Source: Saccharomycopsis phalli
Taxonomy: Eukaryota; Ascomycota; Saccharomycetes; Ascoideales; Saccharomycopsidaceae
Direction: 5' to 3'
Length of the DNA stretch: 64,000 bases
Assembly (NCBI GenBank): GCA_020342235.1
Contig: CP073214.1
Location: 1,240,001 to 1,304,000, forward strand
A program made the position numbers and the translations under genes. Numbering within the stretch: the stretch's first letter is position 1; every line of letters begins with the position of its first letter. Shown here in pieces: positions 54,345 through 62,774 of the stretch. The notes beneath the pieces are model-generated. The model saw only the letters and a list, made by a program, of their open reading frames with translations. It ran no database searches and had not been told where the DNA came from.

Positions 54345-54968
54345 ATGGCACCAAAGAAGCAAACGAAGGCGTTCAAGCGGACATCCAAGCAGAATGGGAT
54401 GCGGAAAATCGAGTCAGAGGTGTTTTCGGACTCGAAGGCGTCGAATTTGATGGCGAACAAGCCGAAGTTGATGGAGAAGTCTAAAGTGCGCAAGCCGTCA
54501 AAGAAGGAAGTGAAGAAGCAGCAGCACAAGGCGAAGTTGTACGGGGTGAAGAAGAAGGAGCGGGAGTATACTGAGAAAGAATTGAATATTCCCCAGTTGA
54601 ATACGACTGTTGTTGCTGGGCGGAAGATCAAAAAGGGTAAGATTGGCAAGAAGTTTGTGGATGACCATGACTCGTTGATGATGAATCGGATTATAAAGAG
54701 TATTAATGATAAGCATGACATAGTTAATGAGAGCAAGTTGGAGAAGGCACAGCGGTTGGAAGAGTTGCGGGAGCTCAAGCGACAGGAGTATGAGCGGAAG
54801 GAGCAGAGCAAGAAGGACGTGATTGAAAACAAAAAGAACGAGTTGCGGCTGAAATCGAGTGCGGCGCGGACGCTTCGCCGGAAGCGGGCACGTGAGGCTA
54901 AGGAGGATGTCAAGGACGACGCGAAGGAGGGGACGAAACCAAAGAAGTCGGTGTCGTTTTCGGTGTAG
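54345..54968 (+). CDS. LOC1: Nucleolar 60S-assembly and mRNA-localisation protein Loc1
   Basis: An RNA-binding nuclear protein needed for 60S assembly and for ASH1-type mRNA localisation. 207 residues (S. cerevisiae 204), extremely basic. The conserved line-up includes the [15 protein letters not shown] start, [54 protein letters not shown] and [33 protein letters not shown] segment and a KKSVSFSV end complete it. It lies 60 bp after DOC1 on the same strand. Confidence 0.92.
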   Translation: MAPKKQTKAFKRTSKQNGMRKIESEVFSDSKASNLMANKPKLMEKSKVRKPSKKEVKKQQHKAKLYGVKKKEREYTEKELNIPQLNTTVVAGRKIKKGKIGKKFVDDHDSLMMNRIIKSINDKHDIVNESKLEKAQRLEELRELKRQEYERKEQSKKDVIENKKNELRLKSSAARTLRRKRAREAKEDVKDDAKEGTKPKKSVSFSV

Positions 54969-55039
54969 CATAATACGATGGTCATGGTCATTAATATAAA
55001 TATACATGTACTCTGATGCGTAGCTGGTCTAGGGTAGAG

Positions 55040-55693
55040 GTCTATTTGAATGGCATAATGAATGGTATTTTGAATGGCATTTTGATTATTGACATTTTGA
55101 TTATTAAAATTTTGAATAACATTTCTAAACAATGATATTTAGATAAATGAAATTTCTAAATAATAACATTTTGATTGGCATTTCTGACTAATGAGATTTC
55201 TGAATCATGACATTTTGAATTATGACATTTTGAATATTGACATTTTGAATATTGACATTTTGAACATTGTGATTTTGATTATTGACATTTTGAATAATGA
55301 CATTTTGAACAATAACATTATAAACATTTTATAACATTATGAACATTTTATAACATTTTGAGTAACATTTTGATTATTGACATTTTGAATAATGTCATTT
55401 TGAATATTGACATTTCTGAACAATGGCGTTTTGATAAATGACATTTTGAACATTGACATGTTGAACAATAACATTTGAACAATAACATTTGAACAATAAC
55501 ATTTGAGCAATAACATTTTGAATGCTACCATTTTGAACATTGACATTTGAACATTTTAAATGCTGCCACTTTGAACATTGACGTTTGACCAATGATATTT
55601 TGAACATTTTAAATGCTGCCATTTTGATTATTGACGTTTGATCAATAACATTTTCAACATTTTAAATGCTGCCACTTTGAACATTGACATTTT

Positions 55694-55694
<1 letters not shown>
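55040..55694. repeat. Degenerate ~15-bp minisatellite (TTTTGAACATTGACA family)
   Basis: About 650 bp made almost wholly of variants of TTTTGAA(C/T)A(T/A)TGACAT in head-to-tail order, in the convergent space between LOC1 and the NNF2-like gene. Towards the right end a longer, higher-order unit with TTTTAAATGCTGCCA recurs three times. Open frames that appear here on the minus strand are products of the repeat (runs of Asn, Gln, Ile, Val). Confidence 0.85.

Positions 55695-55733
<39 letters not shown>
55695..55733. repeat. (AC)n microsatellite next to the NNF2-like stop codon
   Basis: About nineteen uninterrupted AC dinucleotides end 3 bp before the stop codon of the minus-strand gene, so its mRNA would begin the 3' UTR with a (UG)n tract. 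Confidence 0.95.
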
Positions 55734-55734
<1 letters not shown>

Positions 55735-55736
55735 AC

Positions 55737-57914
55737 CTAACCCAATTCCAACTTATATATCCTCTCCTCATAGGACTTGCTCATCTCCTCCACCTTACGA
55801 ATCTCCTTGCGAAACTCATTGAGCAACGTCGTGCGCTTTGCTGTGCGTTTCTCGCGCTCCATCTGCCGCTTGGTGATACCATCGCTGACAATCGAGCTGA
55901 TGAGCTTGCTGTATTTGCCGACGGCGTCCTGGCTCTTCTCCAACTTGCCGGCAAGCCGCTCGTGCTTGCGTCGCACCGAGTTGACAGACTTCAACTCCTG
56001 CTGGCGGACCTCCTCCAAATGGGACATTTCTTGAAGATGGTCAGCTTGGAAGGACTGGAAGAACAAGTGCTGCTTGTCGAAGCGGGACTTGGCGGACTGG
56101 TAAGGCGAGTTGAGGGCCGAGTCCTTGTCCCTGAGCGTGTGGAGACGGGTCTTTTTCTCGAGGATGTCGTCGTCGAGTCTGGAGCACTCGGCCTTGTAAG
56201 CGGCGACTTTCTTCCATATTTTGTCGTCGTGGCGGTCGGAGTCTCTTATTTTCTTGTTGAGGGACTCGATCTCGCGGGACAAGTCTGCGAGGCTGCGGTT
56301 GCAGTCCTTCTTCAACTTCTTCAAGCGAAGCCGTTCGCGGGCCACGATGCTGTTTGTAGTGGCGACGCTGCGCTTCAATGTGACGACGGGCGAGTCTATT
56401 TTCGAGGCGGCCTTGGCGGAGCTGTTGTCGTTGCGTGTGCTGATGATGTACTTTGCGACAAGCGACTCGTGGTAGAACTTCCCGACCGAGGTGACGGCAA
56501 AGATCTCAATGTCGTATGTTGACGCCGGGGTGAGGCCGATGATGGCGATGTACTGTTCGTTGTAGATGTGGGTGTTCCACTCGACGCCGTTGACAAGCAC
56601 CACCATGTCAAAGTCCTTTGTGGGCTCGAGCTTCTGCTTGAACTTGGTCAAGTGGACAATCTGGAATGCGACCGAGGTCTGGCCAATGAAGTCGACAAAG
56701 CACTTTACCGGGAATTTGTTGTCGGGGAAGTGGCGGTCTGCGTACTTTGACTCGTGCACCGTGACTAGCGATGTGCGGGAGTCGGACTCGAGGGAAGTTT
56801 CGCCCGAGTAAATATCTGGGCGGGAGCGCATGGCGAAAAGCGCGGCGACGACTGCCCAGAGCGGCTGGTACCTTTTTGGGCGGGTCTTTGCCTTGGAGTA
56901 GGGCAACTTGAAGAAAGTCTCCAAGTTGGAGATGACGGCGTTGAGCGACGACGAGAGTGGGTTGGACAAGATGTTTTCTTGCGGAGACTCGTCTGGGAAC
57001 GCGGCGGGCGACTGGTAAAAGTCGTCGAGCTCGTCGATGTAGTGGAGCTGCCCATTGAGCTTTGAGTCTGCCAAGTCGGTGGGGATGCAAATGACCACGG
57101 TTTCACCGTTGACGGTCTTGGTGAGCTTTTCGTCCGGCACAGGATCAGCGACGTCCTCAATGTCCTCGGGGGAGATGCGGGCCAACTGGTCCAACAGGGC
57201 CATGTATGTGCGGATGTAGTGTATGTTGCGGAAGCTGGGGGAGAACTCCAAGAGGATCACGTGGATCGAGAGCGAGTAGTTGAGGAAGTTCCAAAACGAC
57301 GAGAAGAAGTGACGGAGCACGGGTGGGATGTGGTACGCGGGGAACACGAGATGGGCCTGTAGTGCGGAGTTGAGCGGCACCATGAAGCGGGCGTGGGTCA
57401 CGAGGATGTTGTAGCATGTGCTGCAGACAATAATGGCACAGGACATGAACAAGCAGGAGATGAGGGCCCTGGTGCCGTGGATGCCGAAGATGTTGCAGGA
57501 GATGAGCGACTTGGCAAGGAGCATCACCAAGTTCAACAAGTTGGGCGAGCAGTAGTACAACAGCACCGATATGAGGAAGTTGATCATCAATGGGAGCCAG
57601 CTGGAGTCGAGAATGTAGCTGAAGAGCACAAGGTACCCGACCTTCTTCTCCTCGTAGTCTGTGTCTAGGAGATTGTACACTTCAACAATGTCCTTGGTCT
57701 CGTCGGTGTGGTTGTAGTTGAACCGGAAGATCTTGGCCAAGAGCTTGCTGGCAATGGCCTTGGACAGCTCCGAGATGGCATATAGAATGAGCACCACGCT
57801 GTTGATTGCCGGCGGGAACCTGAGGAGGATGATTGTGAATGCGAGCGCATCCTTGATGGGGTGGAACGGGATGATTGCGCGCACCATGGAGTTTGGAGAC
57901 TCATGTCCGCTCAT
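55737..57914 (-). CDS. NNF2: NNF2/AcrB-like multi-pass membrane protein with coiled coil
   Basis: A 725-residue protein. Several hydrophobic segments lie in the N-terminal ~230 residues (AFTIILLRFPPAINSVVLIL; SWLPLMINFLISVLLYY; ALISCLFMSCAIIVCSTCYN). A polar loop follows, then a fibronectin-III-like stretch (about 420-500: FVDFIGQTSVAFQIVHL to GLTPASTYDIEIFAVTSVG). A long C-terminal coiled coil (about 530-725) ends the protein. This order matches fungal proteins annotated as NNF2 in yeast and AcrB (ubiquitination network signalling) in Aspergillus. Molecular role poorly known. Start from the ATG at 57914. It is divergent from MED4. Confidence 0.6.
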   Translation of the reverse strand: MSGHESPNSMVRAIIPFHPIKDALAFTIILLRFPPAINSVVLILYAISELSKAIASKLLAKIFRFNYNHTDETKDIVEVYNLLDTDYEEKKVGYLVLFSYILDSSWLPLMINFLISVLLYYCSPNLLNLVMLLAKSLISCNIFGIHGTRALISCLFMSCAIIVCSTCYNILVTHARFMVPLNSALQAHLVFPAYHIPPVLRHFFSSFWNFLNYSLSIHVILLEFSPSFRNIHYIRTYMALLDQLARISPEDIEDVADPVPDEKLTKTVNGETVVICIPTDLADSKLNGQLHYIDELDDFYQSPAAFPDESPQENILSNPLSSSLNAVISNLETFFKLPYSKAKTRPKRYQPLWAVVAALFAMRSRPDIYSGETSLESDSRTSLVTVHESKYADRHFPDNKFPVKCFVDFIGQTSVAFQIVHLTKFKQKLEPTKDFDMVVLVNGVEWNTHIYNEQYIAIIGLTPASTYDIEIFAVTSVGKFYHESLVAKYIISTRNDNSSAKAASKIDSPVVTLKRSVATTNSIVARERLRLKKLKKDCNRSLADLSREIESLNKKIRDSDRHDDKIWKKVAAYKAECSRLDDDILEKKTRLHTLRDKDSALNSPYQSAKSRFDKQHLFFQSFQADHLQEMSHLEEVRQQELKSVNSVRRKHERLAGKLEKSQDAVGKYSKLISSIVSDGITKRQMEREKRTAKRTTLLNEFRKEIRKVEEMSKSYEERIYKLELG

Positions 57915-57984
57915 ATGCGACAGGTAGGGTAAGCTGGGCAGCGACGATATTTGTAGTATAGCAGATGTTATATCAGATAGTATA

Positions 57985-58099
57985 GCAGATATTAGATATT
58001 AGATATTAGATATTAGATATCAGATTGGCAGATTATTTAGCAGATTATTTAGCAGATTATTTAGCAGATTATTTAGCAGATTATTTAGCAGATTATTTC
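57985..58099. repeat. Two adjoining tandem repeats (7-bp and 12-bp units)
   Basis: ATATTAG units (about 57985-58023) are followed by six copies of GCAGATTATTTA (58028-58099). They fill the centre of the 276-bp divergent promoter between the NNF2-like gene and MED4. Read through, the 12-bp unit encodes Ala-Asp-Tyr-Leu repeats, but this is not part of a gene. Confidence 0.9.
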
Positions 58100-58190
58100 A
58101 GAACAGATTATTTGGCAAATTATTTCCAACCCATTCAACTAATTCAATCCATTCAACTCTTCCACCCTTCACCTTCACCCTTACTTCCCC

Positions 58191-58853
58191 ATGCAAGGAC
58201 TACAAATTGAAAAAACCATCAGCGACTTCGAGGCCGGATTGCAAAACTACATCAACTCGGTACAAAAGTTCGACCCAAACCAGGACAGCATTCACCAAAT
58301 AATCACCTCCGACAAGGAAATTGAGTCGTTTGTCCGGTCGTTCATCGAACACCAAAACTACAGCAACGAGCTCCGCGGCTTGCAGCAGCACAACGTCGAA
58401 ATCAACCACCGGTTGATCCACATCTTGGAGGAATTGAACCAGTGCAGAGACGACTTGTTGCAGTTGCCGGACTCAAACGCAGACTCCAGCGACGAAGAAA
58501 TCTCGTCCAGCAATCTCTCCAGCGACGAGTTGCTCAAGTACGCCGCCCGCTTGTCGAAATTCACCACAATCCCCGCGACAAACGACCTCAACATCGGCCC
58601 AAACAACTACATCTGGCCGGGCGAAGACGCGTTGCGCAAGGGCATGATGGCAGTCGCAACAAAGTACGGCGACGAGTTGGTCAACATCAAGCCGGACGAG
58701 CCGGTTGTCGAGGCCAGAGCCACGCCACAGGCTCCTGTGCAGGCTCCTCCGTCGCGCAGAGGCTCTTTTGAGGTGTACACCAACCCAGTGGCGGCCGAGG
58801 AGCCGGCTGGAGTGGCACTTGACTTGTTTAACTCGGACGACGACAGCGATTAA
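58191..58853 (+). CDS. MED4: Mediator middle-module subunit Med4
   Basis: Part of the middle module of the Mediator coactivator of RNA polymerase II. It has 220 residues (S. cerevisiae 284). Helical N-terminal half (about 1-100) with coiled-coil character (NELRGLQQHNVEINHRLIHI, then LEELNQCRD) pairs with Med9 in the complex. The signature region DELLKYAARLSKFTTIP, followed by NYIWPGEDALRKGMM, is the part shared by all Med4 proteins. The acidic C-terminus (DLFNSDDDSD) is typical. The start is the first ATG. Confidence 0.9.
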   Translation: MQGLQIEKTISDFEAGLQNYINSVQKFDPNQDSIHQIITSDKEIESFVRSFIEHQNYSNELRGLQQHNVEINHRLIHILEELNQCRDDLLQLPDSNADSSDEEISSSNLSSDELLKYAARLSKFTTIPATNDLNIGPNNYIWPGEDALRKGMMAVATKYGDELVNIKPDEPVVEARATPQAPVQAPPSRRGSFEVYTNPVAAEEPAGVALDLFNSDDDSD

Positions 58854-58895
58854 TGGAACTGGTGTTGGTAGCTGTTTTTAGGCCATTGAATTCTC

Positions 58896-59010
58896 GGTCT
58901 ATTGAATTCTCGGTTATTGGATGCCTCGGTTATTGGATGCCTCGGTTATTGGATGCCTCGGTTATTGGATGCCTCGGTTATTGGATGCCTCGGTTATTGG
59001 ATGCCTCAAT
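58896..59010. repeat. 16-bp minisatellite (GGTTATTGGATGCCTC), six perfect copies plus one degenerate
   Basis: Perfect units start at 58912, 58928, 58944, 58960, 58976 and 58992. A diverged copy (GGTCTATTGAATTCTC) precedes them. The array sits between the converging 3' ends of MED4 and the G-patch gene. Confidence 0.95.
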
Positions 59011-59043
59011 CCATTGCATACCTCAACCAATTATCATCCTTCA

Positions 59044-59883
59044 TCATTCGTAGTGGTCCTCCTCCATCGTCCCAGGACACATTTCATACATCTCCTGCTC
59101 AGACCCATACTGGGTCCCACAATACATGCAATAGTACCACTGGGCCCGGAGATACGTCACCAACATGAATATTCGCTGGGCCGGTGTCTCGCGATTAAAG
59201 TCCTGTAGCTCGGTATCGTCGTCCGCACAATACTGCCCGTCTCCCTGTCGCTTCTCCTGGACTTTCTCCTGGCTCGTCTTAATCACCATAATACGTCCGC
59301 TTTGCAACTCCTTCTGGAGACTCACAAGGTGCTCCCGCCACAATACATTCACGTCAAGCGGATTCAACTTGTCGATATCCTCGAGATCAGCGTCCCCGCT
59401 CAATTCAAACGCCTGCTTCATCAACTTCCGTAGCACTTTTTGCTCCTGGCCGTCCTTCCCTCGAGTAGCCATGTACTCGTCATAATTCCCGTGCTCCACG
59501 TCACTCCCTTTCCCCTTACGCCCACTAATCACATCAATTGGCTCCGTGAGCTGCCCTTTGCCCAACGGCTCTCCCGGTTGGTACCCCATCTTCATCATGA
59601 TACTCATGCCCACTGAACTCTCGGACAAAATCAGCTTGCCCAAACCCTCCTGCCGCACCTTCTCTTGCAACTCCTCATAGTTGGCCACCTCTTCCTCGGG
59701 AAGCTCAAACTCAATCTCGTCGTACTCTACAAACAGATCAGCCTCCTCGGCCTGTTCCTCGTCCCGTCCGGGTTTTTCCAGTCTGCTCAATTGCGGAATG
59801 TACAATTTCCGCTTCTTTTTCGTCACCACAGCCAACTCCTCGGAGTCGGACCAATCGTGAAACGCGTCAACAGGTATTTTCAT
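59044..59883 (-). CDS. G-patch and DUF4187 protein (GPATCH11 / YLR271W family)
   Basis: A 279-residue protein of the GPATCH11 family, likely nuclear and RNA-related; G-patch domains activate DEAH helicases. The G-patch is at about 90-135 (SVGMSIMMKMGYQPGEPLGK, then GQLTEPIDV). The middle is charged and helical. The C-terminal DUF4187 region holds a CxxC pair (YYCMYCGTQY) and a later Cys (EMCPGTMEEDHYE), fitting a small zinc-binding end. The acidic N-terminus (FHDWSDSEELAVV) is conserved. The first ATG is used. The partner helicase cannot be told from sequence. Confidence 0.85.
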   Translation of the reverse strand: MKIPVDAFHDWSDSEELAVVTKKKRKLYIPQLSRLEKPGRDEEQAEEADLFVEYDEIEFELPEEEVANYEELQEKVRQEGLGKLILSESSVGMSIMMKMGYQPGEPLGKGQLTEPIDVISGRKGKGSDVEHGNYDEYMATRGKDGQEQKVLRKLMKQAFELSGDADLEDIDKLNPLDVNVLWREHLVSLQKELQSGRIMVIKTSQEKVQEKRQGDGQYCADDDTELQDFNRETPAQRIFMLVTYLRAQWYYCMYCGTQYGSEQEMYEMCPGTMEEDHYE

Positions 59884-60241
59884 GGTGTGGATTTCAAAGT
59901 CTCATTCATGTGCCTCATCACGCACCCGCAAAATTGGTATACGAGCCTTGGACAATTAGTCTTGGACATTTAGTCTTGGTGCAACTATTTCCCTCCCATT
60001 ATTGCTTGTCTTTTTAGTCTTAAAGTCTTTATTCTTTATTTCTTACAGTCTTTATCCTTTATGACTTAAAGTCTTTATTCTCTGTCTTAAAGTCTTACTA
60101 GTCTTCTTTTACAGTCTTTACAGTCTGTATATCTTGATATCTCGTGCCATCTCATTGGACATCATTAAACGTCTCAATACTACTACCTCCTCCTCCTACA
60201 TTCTTCGCCTACCAAATCAACCTCGCTATTCAGTATACACC
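59884..60241. other. Intergenic region with AGTCTTTA-type repeats
   Basis: 358 bp between the G-patch gene (5' end) and ALE1 (3' end). Irregularly spaced copies of (A)AGTCTTTA/AGTCTTA recur at least ten times from about 59955 to 60130, giving a pyrimidine-rich plus strand. No gene was recognised. Confidence 0.6.
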
Positions 60242-61981
60242 TCACTCCTTCTTCGGCTTCTCATTAATCAAACCATCCACCTCTTTCTTGAAGTCATCCA
60301 ATGCACTCCGCATCACCATTTGTCCTTCGTTGATCGAGTTCCGTCGATCCCACCGCTTCAACTCGTCCGCAATCTCAGAGGCCTCCTTAATGTTCTCCTC
60401 AAACTCCTCCCTGGTAAAGTCGGGGCTTGGAACTCCCAAACTACCATACTGCTCAAACGACTCCTTGTCCTTGAGAATTTGTGCCAACTTGCTGTTCTTC
60501 ACCACTGGCTTCTCCTCCTTCTCCACGTAATGGTACTGCTTCAAAAACAGACTAGCCGTCTTGCCAAACGGCCCGTTGAACAACAAAAGCGAGCCAACGA
60601 CCCCTACCAACGGATAAAAGTACACCGTGCGCCAGCACTGCATGCTGCGGCCAAAGTCGAGAATGATAAACGGTTGCACCATGAATCCAAACGAAAGCTG
60701 GGTCACAATCCAGCAAACGATATCATACACCAACTTGCGCCGCTTGTCACCCAAGAAAATCGGCCGGAAGTTGCGGCGGTACACTTTCATGCACGACTGG
60801 AACAACGCTCCGGTTGCAAAACTGATGTAGTACCCTGGACGCGTCCCGTGCCAGAAAGCACTGACAATAAACGTGAACAACGTGCTCTTGAACCCGGGCT
60901 TCTTGTTCTTGCGCTTCACCCGGAGGTACACGTAGTTTTTCAACCACTTGTTGGTGTTCATGTTCCATGCCTCAAGACAAACGTGTGCGTTCTGGCCCAA
61001 CTCAAACCCAAGCGGGTCAATGTTCTGCACCCCGTTCCAGAGAAACTTTCCCGTGGTCTTGTCATAGCCTTTGTATCCAAGGCCACAGAGGATGCACGAC
61101 GCCTCGGAAATGCTCCAGGCCGCATAGTACTTGAGACGATAGGTGATCCCCAAGAAGTACAACAAGACGGCACGGGTGACAAACCGGTGCTGGAGGAACA
61201 GCGGCAAGAACACCGAGTTTACCGTGATGTACTGCTCGGACTGGAACCAGACAGCGGCCCAAAAGATGCCCTGGGCCAATTTCCAGGCCACGGCACCGCC
61301 GTTTTTCGGAATAAGTCTGCGTCTGCGTCTGCCTGGCTTCTTTGATTCTGGAACATCCGCAAACATCTCCCCGGTCAACCACTTGTTGTAGTCCATGTAG
61401 TCAAACGACGGGCCCGTGAGAAGCGACGGGAAGAAAAACGCATAGCTGATGAAATTGACCAAGTGCGGGTGTGTTGAGATCATCTTTTCCTTTTGGCGGT
61501 CGCTCAATTCCAGTGCCGGGGCCCGGCCATCTTGTACGCTCCAGGCAAACGAGGTGAGCTTCATGACAAGAACCATCTGCGCAGCAGTGATGTCAATGAC
61601 ATTTGGATCATAATTCTCGGTGATAAAGAACTGTGCCTTGAGGTGGTTGAGCGCCAAGTGGCCCATGATGAGCGTGAAGTTGATCCAAGGCATCAACGGA
61701 GTCTTGAGGTACCGCGAGACAAGATAGGTGGTTATCGAGCTGAAGAATAGCGTGAGAAACCCGCCAAACAAGTTCATCACGCCAAACAAGTAGAACGCGG
61801 CCACCGCGATGATGTAGTAGTTTTTGAGTTGCACGTTATCATCGGGAAGTCTCTTAAGTATGGCGGCAAAAGGAAAGGACGCAAACAAGCAGACCATCTG
61901 CTTGAGAATCCCGCCCTCCAAGCCAATGCTCTCGGCTAGTACATCCAAGTGATGCCCAGGGTTGATGCTGTTCCACGACAT
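60242..61981 (-). CDS. ALE1: MBOAT lysophospholipid acyltransferase Ale1
   Basis: Reacylates lysophospholipids with unsaturated acyl-CoA at the ER (Lands cycle). It has 579 residues from the ATG at 61981 (MSWNSINPGHHLDVLAESIG); S. cerevisiae 619. Multi-pass MBOAT protein. The catalytic His is in AFWHGTRPGYY and the conserved Asn/Trp region is EAWNMNTNKWLKNYVYLRV. FFFPSLLTGPSFDYMDYNKW is the family signature. The charged C-terminus ends LINEKPKKE, a lysine motif compatible with ER retention. An upstream open extension lacks an ATG and is rejected. CTG use is low. Confidence 0.95.
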   Translation of the reverse strand: MSWNSINPGHHLDVLAESIGLEGGILKQMVCLFASFPFAAILKRLPDDNVQLKNYYIIAVAAFYLFGVMNLFGGFLTLFFSSITTYLVSRYLKTPLMPWINFTLIMGHLALNHLKAQFFITENYDPNVIDITAAQMVLVMKLTSFAWSVQDGRAPALELSDRQKEKMISTHPHLVNFISYAFFFPSLLTGPSFDYMDYNKWLTGEMFADVPESKKPGRRRRRLIPKNGGAVAWKLAQGIFWAAVWFQSEQYITVNSVFLPLFLQHRFVTRAVLLYFLGITYRLKYYAAWSISEASCILCGLGYKGYDKTTGKFLWNGVQNIDPLGFELGQNAHVCLEAWNMNTNKWLKNYVYLRVKRKNKKPGFKSTLFTFIVSAFWHGTRPGYYISFATGALFQSCMKVYRRNFRPIFLGDKRRKLVYDIVCWIVTQLSFGFMVQPFIILDFGRSMQCWRTVYFYPLVGVVGSLLLFNGPFGKTASLFLKQYHYVEKEEKPVVKNSKLAQILKDKESFEQYGSLGVPSPDFTREEFEENIKEASEIADELKRWDRRNSINEGQMVMRSALDDFKKEVDGLINEKPKKE

Positions 61982-62774
61982 GTGCTGATGGATTGTTGGG
62001 CATCTAGAATTTATAGGTGCCAGAATAGCGGATGGTGCGGCAGGGTAATATACAATCACCAGGTGCCAAGACAAGTCAAGTGGAGGACAGTAATATAAAT
62101 GGCCAGGGTTTTAATTGTCGGGTTTTAATTGTCGGGGGGTCTAGGAATCTGAGCCTTGGGTGCTTGTTACTATTTTGCTGGTGGCTATGTTGATTGGATG
62201 TATTCTGAAGATGTTCATATGGGTCCAGCCCGGGCAGATTGGTTATCTTTTATTTATTTGTGGTCTATAGCTATAGGAGGATTGTTTATGTTTCGATTTT
62301 TGGAATTGCAAGGGTATTGAGTGGTTTTGAAATTGTCAGATTCGTTGGATATGCAGTGCCAGTACCTGTGTTGCAAGGTGTATAAGATTGTATTTACTGG
62401 AAAGTGGGATGGATTTAATAGAGGATTATGTAAGATGAAATTTTATAGTGAGTAGTGAGAATGGCAGTAGTTTAATAATGAAATCAATTTGGTGAAATCA
62501 ATTTGGTGAAATCAATTTGGTGAAATCAATTTGGTGAAATCAATTTGGTGAAATCAATTCAACATACAATTAAATAGACTGAATTATATGACCATTACAG
62601 CGACAGACTTTCATGATACTCGCCACAAAACCATCACACTTGCATCTTCCATACAACAATAACTTCATTTGTATTTCCAATGACAATTATACTACACCCA
62701 ACTTTCAGCCTGCACCCTCCCGGTTATGAGCCCGCTCATGATAACAGCGTGAAACCAACTATACAAAGAGCATC
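61982..62774. other. Divergent intergenic region ALE1-MVP1
   Basis: 793 bp, AT-rich, with a small duplication (GGGTTTTAATTGTCGG, twice near 62106-62137) and a 14-bp tandem array (62477-62560). The remainder holds no recognised gene. Confidence 0.55.
62477..62560. repeat. 14-bp minisatellite (GGTGAAATCAATTT), six copies
   Basis: Five perfect units from 62491 and one slightly diverged unit before them, in the upstream region of MVP1. Confidence 0.95.

Noticed and set aside
53954-55132. 392-codon minus-strand frame over DOC1 and LOC1
   Set aside because: Starts in the ATTGACATTTTGAA repeat and runs antisense through two conserved genes.
58025-58210. Frame encoding repeated Ala-Asp-Tyr-Leu before MED4
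   Set aside because: Pure translation of the 12-bp promoter repeat; MED4 has its own conserved ATG at 58191.
60134-61345. 403-codon plus-strand frame over ALE1
   Set aside because: Antisense to a complete MBOAT enzyme; no domain seen.
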